A stretch of 64,000 nucleotides of DNA from Metellina segmentata (taxonomy: Eukaryota; Arthropoda; Arachnida; Araneae; Tetragnathidae), in NCBI GenBank assembly GCA_947359465.1, contig OX375873.1, positions 38,598,437-38,662,436 on the forward strand, written 5' to 3'. A program made the translations under genes and the position numbers. Every line of letters begins with the position of its first letter. The stretch's first letter is position 1. The notes under the pieces are model-generated. The model saw only the letters and a list, made by a program, of their open reading frames with translations. It searched no databases and was not told the DNA's origin. Positions 1 through 12,359 of the stretch are shown here, piece by piece.

Positions 1-219
1 TAATAAAAGTACATACTAACAGAATTCCCAGAACCTTTATTTCTAGTCATGTTTGATTAAGTGAGATGTTCGTTCATGGATTCCAGGATAAACAGAAAAA
101 TGACTAACAGAAGATGTTTAAAGGTATATTTCTCTTCGTTCATTAGTTCAGAATAAGGGCTATCAAATAGAACATTTAAGACACAAGAATTTTAAGCAAT
201 TTAGTTTTACATTGTCTAA

Positions 220-1043
220 AAAATGTGTGAACAGCCTCTGTAGTGTTTCCGTTTCAAGCATGATCTCCGCAAGTCGAGCTGTATGAGGTTTGGCATTATC
301 GTGCATTAAAACAAAGTAATTGCCAAAGGCTGCAGCGTAAGGTACGGCATTAGGTTTCACTATCTCATTGTTCTCTCTGCATACCTTTGTAACGTCAAAG
401 CACCATAACGAATAAGATGCAGTTACGTACGTCCACCTATGCTGATTCCGCCCCATATTATCATTCCACCTCTTCTGTACTGTGATCTTACCTGTACAAA
501 ATTGGGATGGAATTTTGAGTTCCCCTTTTCCTATATACCAGAACACGTCGGGTGTCACACTCCAGACAGAATTGGTACTCGTCTGTGAACACCATCAGAC
601 TCCAATCACGTTGCGTCGAATCTCGATGTTCAGAAGCCCAACTTCTTCGAACCGCATGGTGTCTTGAGGTCAAAGGAATGCACAACATTGGCCTCCATGC
701 GTAAGAGGCCACCTTGAAGAAGCCTTTTTCGGACTGTTTGGCTTGACACCCTCCTTCCATTGTCCGAAAGAAACTGTCTTTGCAGCTGAGTAATATTGGA
801 TCTTCTGTGTCTCAACGAGCAGTTAACATTAGATACCGGTCATCAGTTGCTGTGGTAGCACGTGGTCGACCTTCCCTGACCTACGTCTAATATTCCCTGT
901 TTCTTGGAATCTATTCCAAAGCCTTGAAATAACATCCTTGCCACTCCAACTGATTCCGCAACACTCCTTTGTGTTTGTGTGGATTCCAGTCTCCCGATAA
1001 TTCGCCAAGCCATGTATTCCGGTAAATCACTTTGTTGTGACAT
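220..1043 (-). pseudogene. Tc1-like transposase relic
   Basis: Minus-strand fragments in several frames match the Tc1/IS630 transposase layout. The N-terminal helix-turn-helix begins at the ATG at 1041-1043 (MSQQSDLPEYMAW, then QTQRSVAESVGVAR). The first catalytic Asp block follows (FTDEYQFCLE, about 560-590), then the second Asp block (MHDNAKPHTARLAEI, about 255-310). The frame changes at least three times and the third catalytic block with its Glu, normally after SPDLNPIE, is missing. No terminal inverted repeats were seen on either side. This is a dead, 3'-truncated transposon copy, not a host gene. Confidence 0.85.
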
Positions 1044-1064
1044 TTTCCAACCACCATTTTTCAA

Positions 1065-2740
1065 AAAAAAAATTTAACAATTGCGTTTTACGAAAGAGAC
1101 AGTGAATAAAACAAGCGTCTGTGAAATCGCTATTTCAGCACTTATATATCCTTTTTGGGTATTTGATGATATGAACGTTGATTTGAATATGAAGCTTTCT
1201 TCTTTTTCTGCTACACTTTAGAGTATGGCTGGTTTGTTTTACTTTAGTTTTAAGAAGTAGGATTATTTTTATAATTTCGTTAAAACCATGTGTTCCCCTA
1301 ATTGTTTTGAGCAGTGTATCTTATTACAAAGCCACATTTGAACAAAATGGCAAAATTGACAATTAACCTCACAGCATTTGATTTTATTTGTTTGCAAACG
1401 TTTGCTGCCTTTCGCCGATGCACAAATAATGCCGATTTCTATTCCATATTCGTTTGTAAAATACATAGATTCTGTCGCTCAGATTTATTCACCAGTTCAA
1501 ATATATAATTACGCTTTCCAAAATATACATAAGTGCTTTTTCTCTTTTACGGACTCTCGTTGCATTTCTTTTCGTTTCAAGGAATGGTCTGAAACCGAAA
1601 TTCCATGCACAGCACTCTTCACTTGAGTAACAGCGCATTAAAACATCTATCATAAACCACGTTCTCCGAAAACAAGGAAGCTATCAACGCGAACAATGCT
1701 CTCTCACAATCACTGCTCTTTGTTTCCTATTTAGAGGACCGAAGTAGAAATGTCGCATGAAATAAATCTGAATGCATTGCGTCATAATGTCTTTTTTGAA
1801 GTAGCGCAAAAGGCCATCGGAGCGATGAGTGTTTGAGTTGCAATAGCAATGCCACCAATGACCGACAATTTATTTTTTTCATAAACAGAAAAGTCGCCGC
1901 AGTTCCATTGCTGGAATGGCGTAAAATCCCCAAGGGCATGTATACTTTAATAAGTCCATAGAACACCTGACAGTTTTTTGACCCGAGCCAAGGTCCTATC
2001 TCTTCGACAAACAAGTGCTGCGGGAAGCCGTGTGACGTTTGAGTGCGGGTGGTAATTTATTAGCAATCTGAGTTGAAAACAGTTTTGGCAGTCTTTCATG
2101 ATAATGACAAACGTTTTGAATATCGAAAAAGCAAACAGTTCATCAAAATGCTCGGGGCTCAGGGCATGAGGTAAGCGGTCCGACATAGTCGGATATACTA
2201 GCAGAAATATCCGGCTTTGGTCGGGATGAAATAATATTACGGTGATTGAAAAGTCCTCTTCATAAAAGAATGTTAGGATCATTTAAGTGTGCGGAAAAAA
2301 AATTTTACTATCGATTTTAACTTCTCCGTTGCTTCTACAATTTACTTCGGAATCAAGTATACATACATGCTGTATCCATCCAAATAATCAATTTCATATT
2401 CGTCCCACTTCTGCTGAAAGTTTTTTTTTCTAATATGACTACAACAGAAGTTGATTTTGAGTTTTCGAGTAACTACGAAATTCCCGTGGATTCATTTTCA
2501 GTAAAAATAGTTACTTTTTGGCTGATAGTCTTGCACTTAATTTTCCTATGAATAGGTTTTACTTGCGCCATTCTTGCATCTAGTATGCAATATTTTCAAA
2601 TTTCATTATCAATATCAGAGGATGGTAAACTGAATTGTTACGGCATTCGTGGCAAATTTAATTTAAGCAGATGCAATTTTTCTTGAAAATTCTATTCAGC
2701 GGCAGGTGGAATAACGGAACTTCTGTTAGATATATAAAGC
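1065..2740. other. AT-rich DNA without recognisable gene
   Basis: Only short overlapping frames occur here, including two on the minus strand between about 1727 and 2282. They show no family motif, no signal peptide and no splice structure that I can recognise. I see no convincing gene. Confidence 0.5.
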
Positions 2741-2744
2741 AGAG

Positions 2745-2900
2745 TTGACGTTTGTCTGTTCTTTATAAAAATCCACCTTTTGACCAATCTACACCACATT
2801 TGGTACACTTATATTTTAGAACCCTGTGGGTATGATAGGCTAAATATTAACTCGTATTCTATTTGTTGAAGGGAGCAATAAATGTACGGCATTTCTGACT
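2745..2900 (+). repeat. Helitron-like 5' fragment
   Basis: The segment shares ordered motifs with 62088-62240: a TTTGTCTGTT-like start, an ATCTACACC/TTTGACCAATC block and a later ATAGGCTA block. The same layout is seen, inverted, near 21.4 kb. Such CTGTTTGT-rich starts are common in non-autonomous Helitron-like repeats of arthropods. Only the 5' part is recognisable here. Confidence 0.4.
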
Positions 2901-3348
2901 TATTTAGTTTGAAGCAAACGGACTTACTCCTGAAAATTCCATTAAGCAGCATGTGGAATAACGGAGTTTGTGATAGAAATAAATGTCATTAGTGTAGGAC
3001 AAATTAAACTCAGTCGAAAACAATTTTTTAATGAAGAGAATGTTTATTTTTAAACGCTTTTACAAAAAAAAAGCATTGCATATAACGAAGGATTCACATT
3101 TATCTAACTTGGGTTATAACAGCTTCAATAATTAGAATAAGCAACTTCCACTTTCTGTCACTTATGACAAAAAATTTCAATGTTTCAAAATTACTAACTG
3201 TGGTATTTTTCCAATATCAATAAAGTCTTGTTTGAAATTTCCTTATTTCCAACAGAGATACAGTTTTAAATTGAACCCTAATGGTACTTTTTTTAAATTC
3301 ACAGAAATTCGGATTCTAAATGGAAAGCACGTACCTATTTAGAATGAT

Positions 3349-6300
3349 AGATGGGTCATTCCACGTGAAATGAGCAAAAATCAGGAAAAACCCGTGGCCG
3401 TATGGTAATGGATTTTCATGAAATTTGTTACAGGGGTTTAGTTTATACATAAATAACGATATCCAAAAGAATTAGGTTCAAAATTAAATATTTTCGAAAT
3501 TGGAGGCATTTTTAGGACTTCTAACTTTGAAGAACAGTTGAGAGATCGCATAATGTTGCATGTTTAAAGTTCTGTTTCTCAAAAACTACTTAACGTAGAC
3601 AAACATGTTTTACATTTTTATAATCTGTACAAAATGTTCTTTTTTTCACTGTGGCAACAACCTTTTTAAGCATCATATTTAATCCAAAATTTAGTTGCAA
3701 AAAATGGAAAATTGTCATTTTCGACAGAATTAAAAACATTTCTATGGGCTAAAGAAATTTTACGACATACTTTAAATTCATGCCAGTTACAATGCTAGAT
3801 ATGATAATATTACTCATAGAGTTTGGAAGTCGTATTTTAATTCTTTCATCTTCAAAATAGCTAACGAAAAGTACAAAATGATAATTTTCTACTCTAAATA
3901 GGCATAAGAAATCAAATGAAGGACAGCTTTTACAAAACCGACATTTCACAGGAATACAGTTTCATATGTATATTACTTGTAAAAAAAAATCAGGATTGTA
4001 ATCTGAGAGTCCTAAAGCAACAATAATAAAAACAAAATCACATTTGCTTCCCACTCTATGCATGTTACGAGAACTTCAATGATACCAGTGAAATAAAATA
4101 TAGATAATGAAACCCTAATTCAACAAAGAAATACCAAATCATGTTTTAACTTTAGGGTGAATTATAAAAGCAGAAAAAATGAGTGTCAAAACAAGCTTAA
4201 AAATTTCAACGTAGTATCACAGAAATTATGAATTTTAACTAATTACCTTTTCAAATTCACGATGTGGTAAAGCTCACGAGTTAAACTTTGCTTCTTCTAT
4301 TATTGAAAGGTGATTTTTTTTTGTGCTGCGGAATTCTTTTTAAACTCTTTACTTCTTTTCCTGGCGATTGCGATAAATATGACACTCGAATTAGTGTCGT
4401 ACAATTTGGAATAGGAATGTAGCAATGACAGTTACGAGTTCCCGTAATGGTTGCGGTCACTTCATTAAACCTTTGTTGAAGATAAGACTCCATTTGAATA
4501 ACATCAGTTGAAGGCACATAAAAGAATTTGATGTTTGAAATGGTTGAAGTACAGAAGGAAAATAGTTGTTTTGCATTTAAAATCTGATTGGTCTCTGTAA
4601 ACTTGTTCTTGCGGCTAACCGTTTGATAGTTCCACCGATTCCATCGCATGGGCTTTTGCCATGACTTGTAGCGAAAAAGTGCTATTCTACCTTCAATTCA
4701 AAATCGGATTCATGATGGCAAATGTTGGAAAAGTTTTTCCGGTTTTTATACTGTGCTGAACACCTATCGCTGAAATAGATAAGTTTCTTCACAGAAAGAA
4801 ACCTTTCTTTTATAAAAGGGATTACGGCAGTCTGAAATGCAAATACACTCAATGTATCATGTCTAGTATGGTCACTAATAACACACATTGAAAGGATTTG
4901 AAACCTGTTTTCGTTATCCTTCCCATAAAGTACAAATGGGTGCAGTGTAGCTTGAGTAGTTTCCCAATAGAATCCTTGAATTGCATCCTGAACAATAAAT
5001 GAATAATTTTCTGAAAAATCGAGGAGTACAATGCACTCCTCCTGGGAAACAGTCAATTTCTTTTCCTCCAAAAATTTAGACTGCGATTTAGCAATGAAAT
5101 GATGTTTTGTCAATCCAGACATACTCTCAACAAGTGAGTCAAGAAATTCTTCTGTTGACTGGACTTGTGTGATTAGAGTAGATCTGTCGGTCGAAATCCA
5201 ACGCTTGTAAATAATTTCTTCTAAATTTTGGAAAACCTCAAATTTTTCTATTTGAGCACGAAATTGATCTTTTGAACACTTATCACATTCTACGAACATA
5301 CATTTTTCCTTTTCATTGTTACAAACACATAATTTCATTAGCTCTAGCAAAGAATAATGAGGTTTAATAGCGTGTAACATCGGTTTCATATTTTGATGTA
5401 TGGTGCACACACACACACGGAATGTGTACCATTACTTCCAGCTAGTACACAATGTCTCGGTCTTAATTCAGCGAATTTACTGAAACCAATCTTTGCACTC
5501 CCATGCTGTTCCTTAAACTGCTGGTATCCTTCTTTTAAGTTACAAAGAATCAACCTTTTTTGTTTTGGGACTTTACCTTCATCTGTGTTTACATTAACAT
5601 AGTCTTTTTTTCCTGGACATAGCCGACTTATGTCATCAGACTCGTAAAAGTTTATAACTATTGCAATAATATTGTCATTAATTTTTTTGCCTTGTCTCTT
5701 AGCAGGTTTTCCTTGCTAAATATAATGTGGTAGAAAATTATGTTCTTATTTTTTCCAGACTCAAGCTCTTTGGAACAAGAGTTAGAATTTGAATTTTTTC
5801 TGCAGGGGATGTTGTTTTAGCAAACTTTGCTTTCGGCTGTTCTATTAAACAATAAAAAATCTTCCTTACTTTCAGTCGCATGTGTACTATTAATTTTATT
5901 GAGGTTTACTTTCAAAACAGTTTCCAAATTTATTTTAGCAGTTGAAACAAATTTCTGTAATTTTCTTCTGCCATAATGTTTTCTTTGAGTCATGCTGAGT
6001 TTACGAACCTTTTCAACAGGCGAATTTCCCATGTTCTGTAGGCTGTTATTGAGTTTCTCGTACTGTTTCTCTAAAGCTTCCGTTTCAAAATCAAAATCTG
6101 TTGCATCCTATTCTGTAATAAAATTTTTAACACCAATTTCACATGTGAGACAGATCTTTTTACCTGGCGAGAGCAATCCAGCTGATTTCTTGGCAATATC
6201 TAGTGTTATTATTCGCAGGGACTTTTTCACGGCACGTATGTGACTTTTAAAAGGATTACAACAAGTTCGTCGGAATAAGTAAGTATACTTCAGTAAATAC

Positions 6301-7522
6301 ACTTTCTCATGGTGAAGACAAATGTTTTCAAACTTCCTACCTAATTTCAAATACAACAATTCTCTGGCTTTATCTGTAAGTTCGGAAAGTTCTTTTAATC
6401 CGGTTTCTTTTACATGATGGATTTTATGGCAGTTTTCTTACACCATTTCTCCCACGTCACAGTTCGAAAGTTCAGGAATTTTAAAATCTCTTTTACTATC
6501 AAAATCAAACATAGTAATAATATTTCCTAAAAACTACAAGAAAATCCAAAAGACTTCTCTAACCGACTAATGATCATTTCAATGGATGGAACACTTATGG
6601 ATTGCCACTTGAACATTCGCCGGTGTTCGAAAGCTTTCGGTTCAGCAAAAAATTATCACTTTATAGCAACCCAAGCACATTTATAACCATAATTCATTTA
6701 ATAGTGTTTATTTATTCTATTATCTGTCATTGAATGTAATAGCATCTCTTTCAATGAGGAAATGGATGGCTTAATGGCGTGTTTTCGCCTGTTTTGTTTC
6801 ATCATGCGATAAAATAAAAATATAGTTTTCATCTAGTTAAAAATGCTCCTGGGACGAAAATAAGCAAATTACAATGATGAAAATTTCAGGACAGATAATA
6901 TACATCTGGACACATAATACTGCAAATTTGTGAGTTTCTCGAAGCTGTCCTTCACAATAAAATTTGTATTTAAAAATACAGAAAAATCGCAGTTTTCAAT
7001 TATTTTCCTTTTTTATTATTTTTTTTCTTTAATAAGGAATAGGACTACAATCACTAAATTATATCTACCTTTTATATAGAAGAAGGGCTTTGTTAAGAAT
7101 TAATTTTGATATTGTCTTTCCATTTTTAGAGGTACTAGAGTAATTTGAAATTGGTATCATATTGGACAAATCTCTATTTTCGCCGATCCTTCAGAACGAG
7201 AAGTGCCGGATATTAAACAAAATTCTGACATTTCCTGAAAGAACTTTTACTGAAGAATGTAACAATATAAAAATTTATAATTTGTGTCAATAACTTTTTG
7301 AAATATTGGGTCTCAAACAGGCTACTATTAGTGCTACAAAAATCTACATTTGTGTGACCTTGAATTTTAAAATTCAATAAAAAATAAAATATCCATTTCT
7401 GACATTTAATATTTGGCAGTTCCTTCTTACTATATGCGATCTATTTAGAAACTAATTTTCATTAAAATCGGTGATTTGTCAGCCACAGCCTATTTGCTCA
7501 TTTTGCGTGGAATGACCCAGAT
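3349..7522. mobile_element. 4.17-kb TIR transposon, 4-bp TSD (Sola-like)
   Basis: The element spans 3353-7518. Its ends are inverted repeats starting GGGTCATTCCACG and agreeing at 24 of the first 26 bases, including a shared ATGAGCAAA. It is flanked on both sides by AGAT (3349-3352 and 7519-7522), a 4-bp target-site duplication. A decayed protein-coding region lies on the minus strand inside. A 4-bp duplication with a single long ORF fits the Sola superfamily of DNA transposons, but that assignment is from memory and is inference. The ends and the duplication are seen directly. Confidence 0.75.
4281..6512 (-). pseudogene. decayed transposase-like ORF inside the 4.17-kb element
   Basis: The reading frame starts at the ATG at 6510-6512 and can be followed to about 4281. 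Recognisable blocks, in order, are: CCNPFKSHIRAVKKSLR (about 6250), a charged linker, a Cys-rich block (CVCTIHQN, later CVCNNEKEKC and ECDKCSKDQF), a run with LLDFSENYSF and VISDHTRHDT, then YFSDRCSAQYKNRKNF, and after a stop FFATSHGKSPCDGIGGT. The order and these motifs match a repetitive arthropod protein family that I take to be a DNA-transposon transposase. The conserved Asp-rich FSD and DFSE motifs are candidate catalytic sites. Lesions are a TAA at 6438-6440, a TAG at 6108-6110, a TAA at 5817-5819, a two-base slip in the GT run near 5405-5418, and a TAG at 4682-4684 with the same frame continuing beyond it. It is clearly non-functional. Confidence 0.7.
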
Positions 7523-8744
7523 GTAGTTGCTTGACTATGAAGTACAGCTGTCAATAACACCCAAGGAAACACGGAAAACAAATGAAATGTAATTAATTTT
7601 AATCGTCTTGAAATATATCTGAACTGCAACGTATGACTACCGTTGCAATTGAACATAATCCATCTTATTTTAAAGTTATTTTTGAAATTTACTTGTCATT
7701 TTAAAAGTAAAAAAATACATGTAAAAAATTACACATATTAAAATATTTTGATTTGTATATTTTATTTATTTTATGATGTTTATACAACCAACACTATTAC
7801 GTATTCAACCATAGATGTAAAGAAAGTTGGTTTAAATATACATATACCACCAAGGAATTACTCATGTCTAGTGATATTTTGTAGGAAATAAATAAATAAA
7901 TAAAATCTAACTCCTGAAAAATATTTCTACAACAGATAATATAACGTAACACATAAATAGAAACAGATACAAAATTTTAATCCTTGAAAAAAAAAGCCGA
8001 ATTCTGAAAAAATAATTTGGTTCTATCGTGTTAAATTTCGATTTCCTGAATATATTCTGAAATCGAACAATTCGACAAAAGACGAACAGTATTGATAAAA
8101 GCAATAATTATATATAAGCAAAAAGAACACATATTTCTAATACTTGGGAATCCTCAAATAAATGAATCCTCAAATACATCTCGATGTCAACTCAAATACC
8201 CAAACAATGAATTCTCAATCAAATTAAAAATTAAACAGTAATTCTGCCGTTGTCAGATACCAATCAATGAGTTTTTCTTTTAGGCTTTCGTGTATCATTA
8301 CCAAATGTAAGTCATGTAAATTAAAGTGCTTTAAATATTCTTTCTTCATCAATCAATTGTTTGTAAATATTATTTTCATCATGGGAAGGAAGAATGAAGT
8401 CAGTTCAAACATGAATATTATAACTTAATTTGTTTTAAAAATACTGTTTTTCGATCAACACAGGTAAAGCAATCTAAACTATGTACAGCAATCGTTTTGT
8501 ACTCAAGGTAATTTCTATGGCGATTTGGCTTAGGCCTTAGGTTAATTTTAGGAGTCGAATTTTTCAAAATCATTTTTAGTACACCTCTATGGTATACGAA
8601 AAATCACCCTGCAAAATTTCAGCTTCCTAGGACTTGTAGTTGAGATACCGTGATGAGTGAGTGAATCAGTCAGTCAGTCAGTGAGTGAGTGGTATTTGAA
8701 TAATTTTATGTATAGAGATTGCCATATTTGAATGATTATATATA
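7523..8744. other. AT-rich intergenic DNA, no gene seen
   Basis: The interval is composed of AT-rich sequence with short spurious frames. The only ordered feature is a short run of CAGT/GAGT tetranucleotides near 8655-8690 (CAGTCAGTCAGTCAGTGAG). That run often belongs to the ends of dispersed arthropod repeats, but no boundaries are visible. Confidence 0.5.
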
Positions 8745-10158
8745 CACTCTATAACAAAAAAAAATCGACGCACCAAGAAGGAATCCTCCGATTGCTTTGA
8801 AATTTCATATGCAAAAATGTTTTGACCAAATATGAAAATTATTAAAATTTGGTGTCCAATGAATGAATAGTGCGATCTCCAGCGCATCGGAACTGCGCAT
8901 CCAGCAGATGTATATAAGGAGTTGTTCTTGAACTGTTGTTAAAATTTTCTGCTGCATTGCGATTTAGGATACCTTTTAACGACTGAAAAAATGCGTCGCC
9001 GCAGGATTCGAGCTCATTACGAGCAACTTTCAGAGTTTGAAAGAGGTCGTATCATTGGATTGAAAGAGGCAGGTAGGGCAAATCGGAGAATCACTCGTCA
9101 TGTGAGTCGAAGCGATGTGGCGATTAGAAGATGCTGGCAAGAGTGGGTGGACAGTGGCAGATTTCAGCGTCATGATGGTAGCGGTCGACGTAGGGCCACA
9201 ACAGATCGAGAGGACAGAGTGATTGCCAGATCAACTGTCACAGCGCCTGATTCATCGCTATCAACCATCAGTCGTGCGACCCACACACGAGTGTCCACCA
9301 TGACCATTCACAGACGGCTGAGAGAGCGAATTCTACGCTCGTACCGACCGTTACGCCACCTGGCACTCACGCCTACACACTGTCGAGCCAGATTACAGTG
9401 GTGCTTGGCTCGATCAGGCTGGAATGATGCTGACTGGGGACGTATAGTCTTTAGCGACGAATCCCGCTTTCAACTACGTCCTGGTGATCATCGAAGACGG
9501 GTCTGGAGACACCCAGGGCAGCATGCCGATCCTGCTTTCACTATTGCGCACCACACGGGCCCTCAACAAGGAGTTATGTTCTGGAGTGCCATTTCCCTTG
9601 ATAGCCGGATCCCTTTGATCGTCATTAGAGGTACACTTACTGCACATCGGTACGTTGACGACATTCTGAGACCTGTTTTGCTACCATTCCTTTCGCAGTG
9701 CCCTGGGCTTATTTTTCTCCAAGACAATGCCAGACCACATACGGCACGTGTTACTATGAACTGTCTTCAAGCTTGTCAAACACTTCCTTGGCCAGCCAGA
9801 TCACCAGATCTCTCTCCCATCGAGCATGTCTGGGATATGATGGGAAGGCGACTGCATCCAGTAGGGAATGTTGATGACGTAGTCCGACAATTGGAGCAAA
9901 TTTGGCAAGAAATACCGCAGCAGACCATACGGGGAGCTTTATCGGTCTATGCCACGCCGTGTGGTAGCTTGCATCCAGGCTAGAGGCGGGTCAGCACCTT
10001 ATTGAGCAAATCGGACTCTGTACTGTAACTCTTAAATAAATCATTCAATTGTTCTGAAATTTTAATCATTTTCTATTCTGTACATGATTTTCCTATCCAC
10101 TAATTTTTGTCTCCATCGGACAACTCCTTCTTGGTGCGTCGTTTTTTTTTGTTATAAA

Positions 10159-10161
<3 letters not shown>
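8745..10161 (+). mobile_element. Tc1-like transposon, full length
   Basis: This is a 1417-bp element with terminal inverted repeats. The left end reads CACTCTATAAC, nine A, then CGACGCACCAAGAAGGA. The right end is the inverse, differing at one position in the first block and by one T. The repeats extend for about 40 bp. TA dinucleotides flank both ends (8743-8744 and 10162-10163), as expected for Tc1/mariner insertion. It carries one long transposase gene on the + strand. The insertion sits at the edge of a (TA)n run that continues on the right, so the target was itself TA-rich. Confidence 0.93.
8991..10005 (+). pseudogene. Tc1-like transposase, near-intact with one frameshift
   Basis: The product would be a DDE-type transposase that cuts and pastes the surrounding element. 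The frame opens at the ATG at 8991 with an N-terminal helix-turn-helix (about residues 10-60, ELSEFERGRIIGLKEAG) and a second helical DNA-binding part (about 65-115). The catalytic core follows: IVFSDESRF (first Asp), LQDNARPHTAR (second Asp) and RSPDLSPIEHVWD (Glu). I count 32 residues between the second Asp and the Glu, two fewer than the DD34E spacing typical of Tc1. A run of four G at 9931-9934 shifts the frame, so the open frame stops at 9981-9983 after 330 codons. Removing one G from that count would bring the C-terminal Tc1 block (SMPRRVVACIQARGG) into frame up to the TGA at 10003-10005. The catalytic region is open, so this copy died recently or is affected by a sequencing error. Confidence 0.9.

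Positions 10162-10232
<71 letters not shown>
10162..10232. repeat. (TA)n then (GA)n microsatellite
   Basis: About 47 bases of pure TA are followed directly by about 24 bases of pure GA. The TA run begins at the right edge of the Tc1 element and includes its TA target duplication. Confidence 0.95.
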
Positions 10233-10233
<1 letters not shown>

Positions 10234-10632
10234 TACCAGCTCAGGTGTTGCCTCGTTATCTGACCGTAGTTCAAAATTACGTGGTGCTGTCCTCGTATCT
10301 TTCCCTTAGGGGATTGATCCGGTTTTTCAGGACCGCGATTACCCAATTGGAAGGGTAAAGGGTTAACAACAGGGGGATTGTGAGTTCGAACCCAACCAAA
10401 TATTGTCGTGTACAAAGGTGGCAGTAAGACGTTAAATCTGTCGTGGCCTCAAATGTGCTCAAAGCGTGGCGTTTGGAGAGTGGTGTGCCAGCGCAGATGT
10501 GACCTCGTCATCTAACCATGGTTCATAATTACGTGGTTTTTTCTTCGAATCTCTCCTCGCAGTATTTGATCCCGGACCGTTGTCAATAGCCCGTTGTCTC
10601 TCTCCTTTACGACATTAAATAAAATACCTACC
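10234..10632 (+). repeat. tRNA-derived SINE, composite of two copies
   Basis: The sequence contains SINE body motifs shared with at least eight other places in this window: ATCTGACCGT..GTTCAAAATTACG..GGTG, GGGATTGATCC and the 3' end GACATTAAATAAAATACCTACCTA. The body starts again near 10322 with a head containing GTGAGTTCGAACCC, which is a B-box-like promoter motif, so one partial copy is joined to a second fuller one. Both are in + orientation. Confidence 0.75.
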
Positions 10633-11140
10633 TAAGTGATAAAAACTAGTCGAAAAATATATATTTCTTAAAGTCTAATATTGGTCTTCCCCCCTGACAC
10701 TAGAACGTGGAAAGAAGAAAATTTCAAAGCAACAAAATGTTTCGAAAATTCCAAACCCGTTTAACAGGAAAATACTGATATCTGCATATTGCGTGCAATT
10801 ATAAACCTTGCGCTATAAATCGTATTTAAGCAAACTAGGAGACGTTTCGTTAGACGACTCCCGAATTCAAACCTTCATGATTAGGGAAAACCCTAGTTTG
10901 ACAGTCAGACGAAGCATTATCTGCATGTCAAAAGGGTCAGGGAAAACGACTTTTGGGGATGCGGCAACGCAGATTTGGAGAGATTCTTATAAATAACACC
11001 TTCACTTATACTTTTAACCTTGCCACTATATGTCAGTAGCCTTTATTCAGATTCGTATTTGAAAGGTAAGTTTTAATACTCTGCAATTTAGAATATCGAA
11101 ACAAAAGACGAATGGTAATTTTGTAGTAATGTGATATTAT
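10633..11140. other. no gene recognised
   Basis: This AT-rich stretch contains a 62-codon frame (10808-10996) with no recognisable motif or splice context. I see nothing supportable. Confidence 0.4.
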
Positions 11141-11234
11141 ATGAGAGGCTATCAGAGCAAACTCTGAAGGGGGAGAATTGTAACGAACTCTCTCTCTTGG
11201 CCACCAATACAAAAATTTACTTACAACTCACTAG

Positions 11235-11976
11235 TTCTTTTAGGGATGCGACATCGACAGCAAAACATCGATGTTCAAAATTAAAACATCGATGTTGATA
11301 ATACATCGTCCCAAAAACATCGTTCTTTTTTTAAATTCAGTGTATTTAAACTTTTTTTCCCATTTCTTAAAAGTGGTTTAGCAACTAGTGATGCTACATC
11401 GACAACAAAACATCGATGTTTTGAAACTTTGATGTTCAAAATTGAAACATCGATGTTGATAATACATCACCCCAAAACCATCGATGTTTTTAAAATTCCG
11501 AGTATTTAAACATTTTTACCCATTTCTTAAAACTGGTTTAGCACCTAGTGATGCAACATCGACAGAAAAAAAATCGATGTTCAAAATTAAAGCATCGATG
11601 TTGATAATACATCGCACACAAACCATCGATGTTTTTCAAATTCAGTTTATTTAAACTTTTTCCTCCATTTCTTAAAACTGACTTAGCAACTAGTGATGCG
11701 ACATCGGCTCCAATACATCGATATTTTTGATAAAGCATCAATGTTTTGAAAACATCGACCTCGATGTCGCATCCCTACTTTTCAGACCCTTCACCCTTGG
11801 ATCCTGGTCTAAAAGTACGTTCAATTAGCCAATTATAAAAATTATGCTACTAGGTTATTTTAAAAAAATTTAAAAACCGTAATTTTCTCACTTAAAAATA
11901 AAACATTGACAACGTAAAAATATCGACAAGCATAAACATCGATGTTTTGAAAACATCGACATCGATGTCGCATCCC
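11235..11976. mobile_element. insertion built of CATCGATG repeats (hAT-like MITE)
   Basis: Compared with the other copy of the segment, where CACTAG runs straight into TATATATAGCAG, copy A has about 740 extra bases. The insert begins near TTTTAGGGATGCGACATCGA and ends TCGATGTCGCATCCCTA, so the ends are inverted repeats starting TAGGGATGCGACATCGA. A second inner end occurs at 11756-11776. Inside, a unit of about 155 bp with several CATCGATGTT motifs repeats three to four times. The ends look like a non-autonomous hAT-type element. I could not find a clean 8-bp duplication. Confidence 0.6.
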
Positions 11977-12359
11977 TAGTATATATAGCAGCGTAACTCG
12001 TCTCACTAGTATAATAGCAGTGTAACTCACTAGCATTGTAACCCCTTCTGTACTTCGGAGTAGTTTTTGGTAGAGAGATATACAAAGTTGAACTTTCATT
12101 CCGGCTTGTTAATTCTTGCTAAAAATGTTTTCGTAGAAGCGTCTTTCAATTAAAAAAAACTGTACGGATACAGCTGTATTTCCTCTGGTTCGACTTTTGA
12201 AGCAACTGGACTCTTGTTGATCTTTGCACTGCTTTTTGTTTCATGCTGTGTCACTATCTGACATAGATGTTTTTGTCGATATATCCACTTTGCGCAATCA
12301 AAATACTGTACTTATACAGCTCGAATTCTTTTAATTCGACTTTTGATATCCTCGTTTAG

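Noticed and set aside
1727..2282. overlapping minus-strand frames as a small gene
   Set aside because: Two frames of about 100 codons with no conserved motif, no splice logic and composition like the flanks.
8991..9983. host protein-coding gene of 330 aa
   Set aside because: It has Tc1 transposase motifs and lies between inverted repeats with TA duplications.
11060..11075. signal-peptide exon donor upstream of the broken Ig exon (GAAAG/GTAAGT)
   Set aside because: The frame before this donor has a stop (ATTTGA) and no hydrophobic signal sequence.
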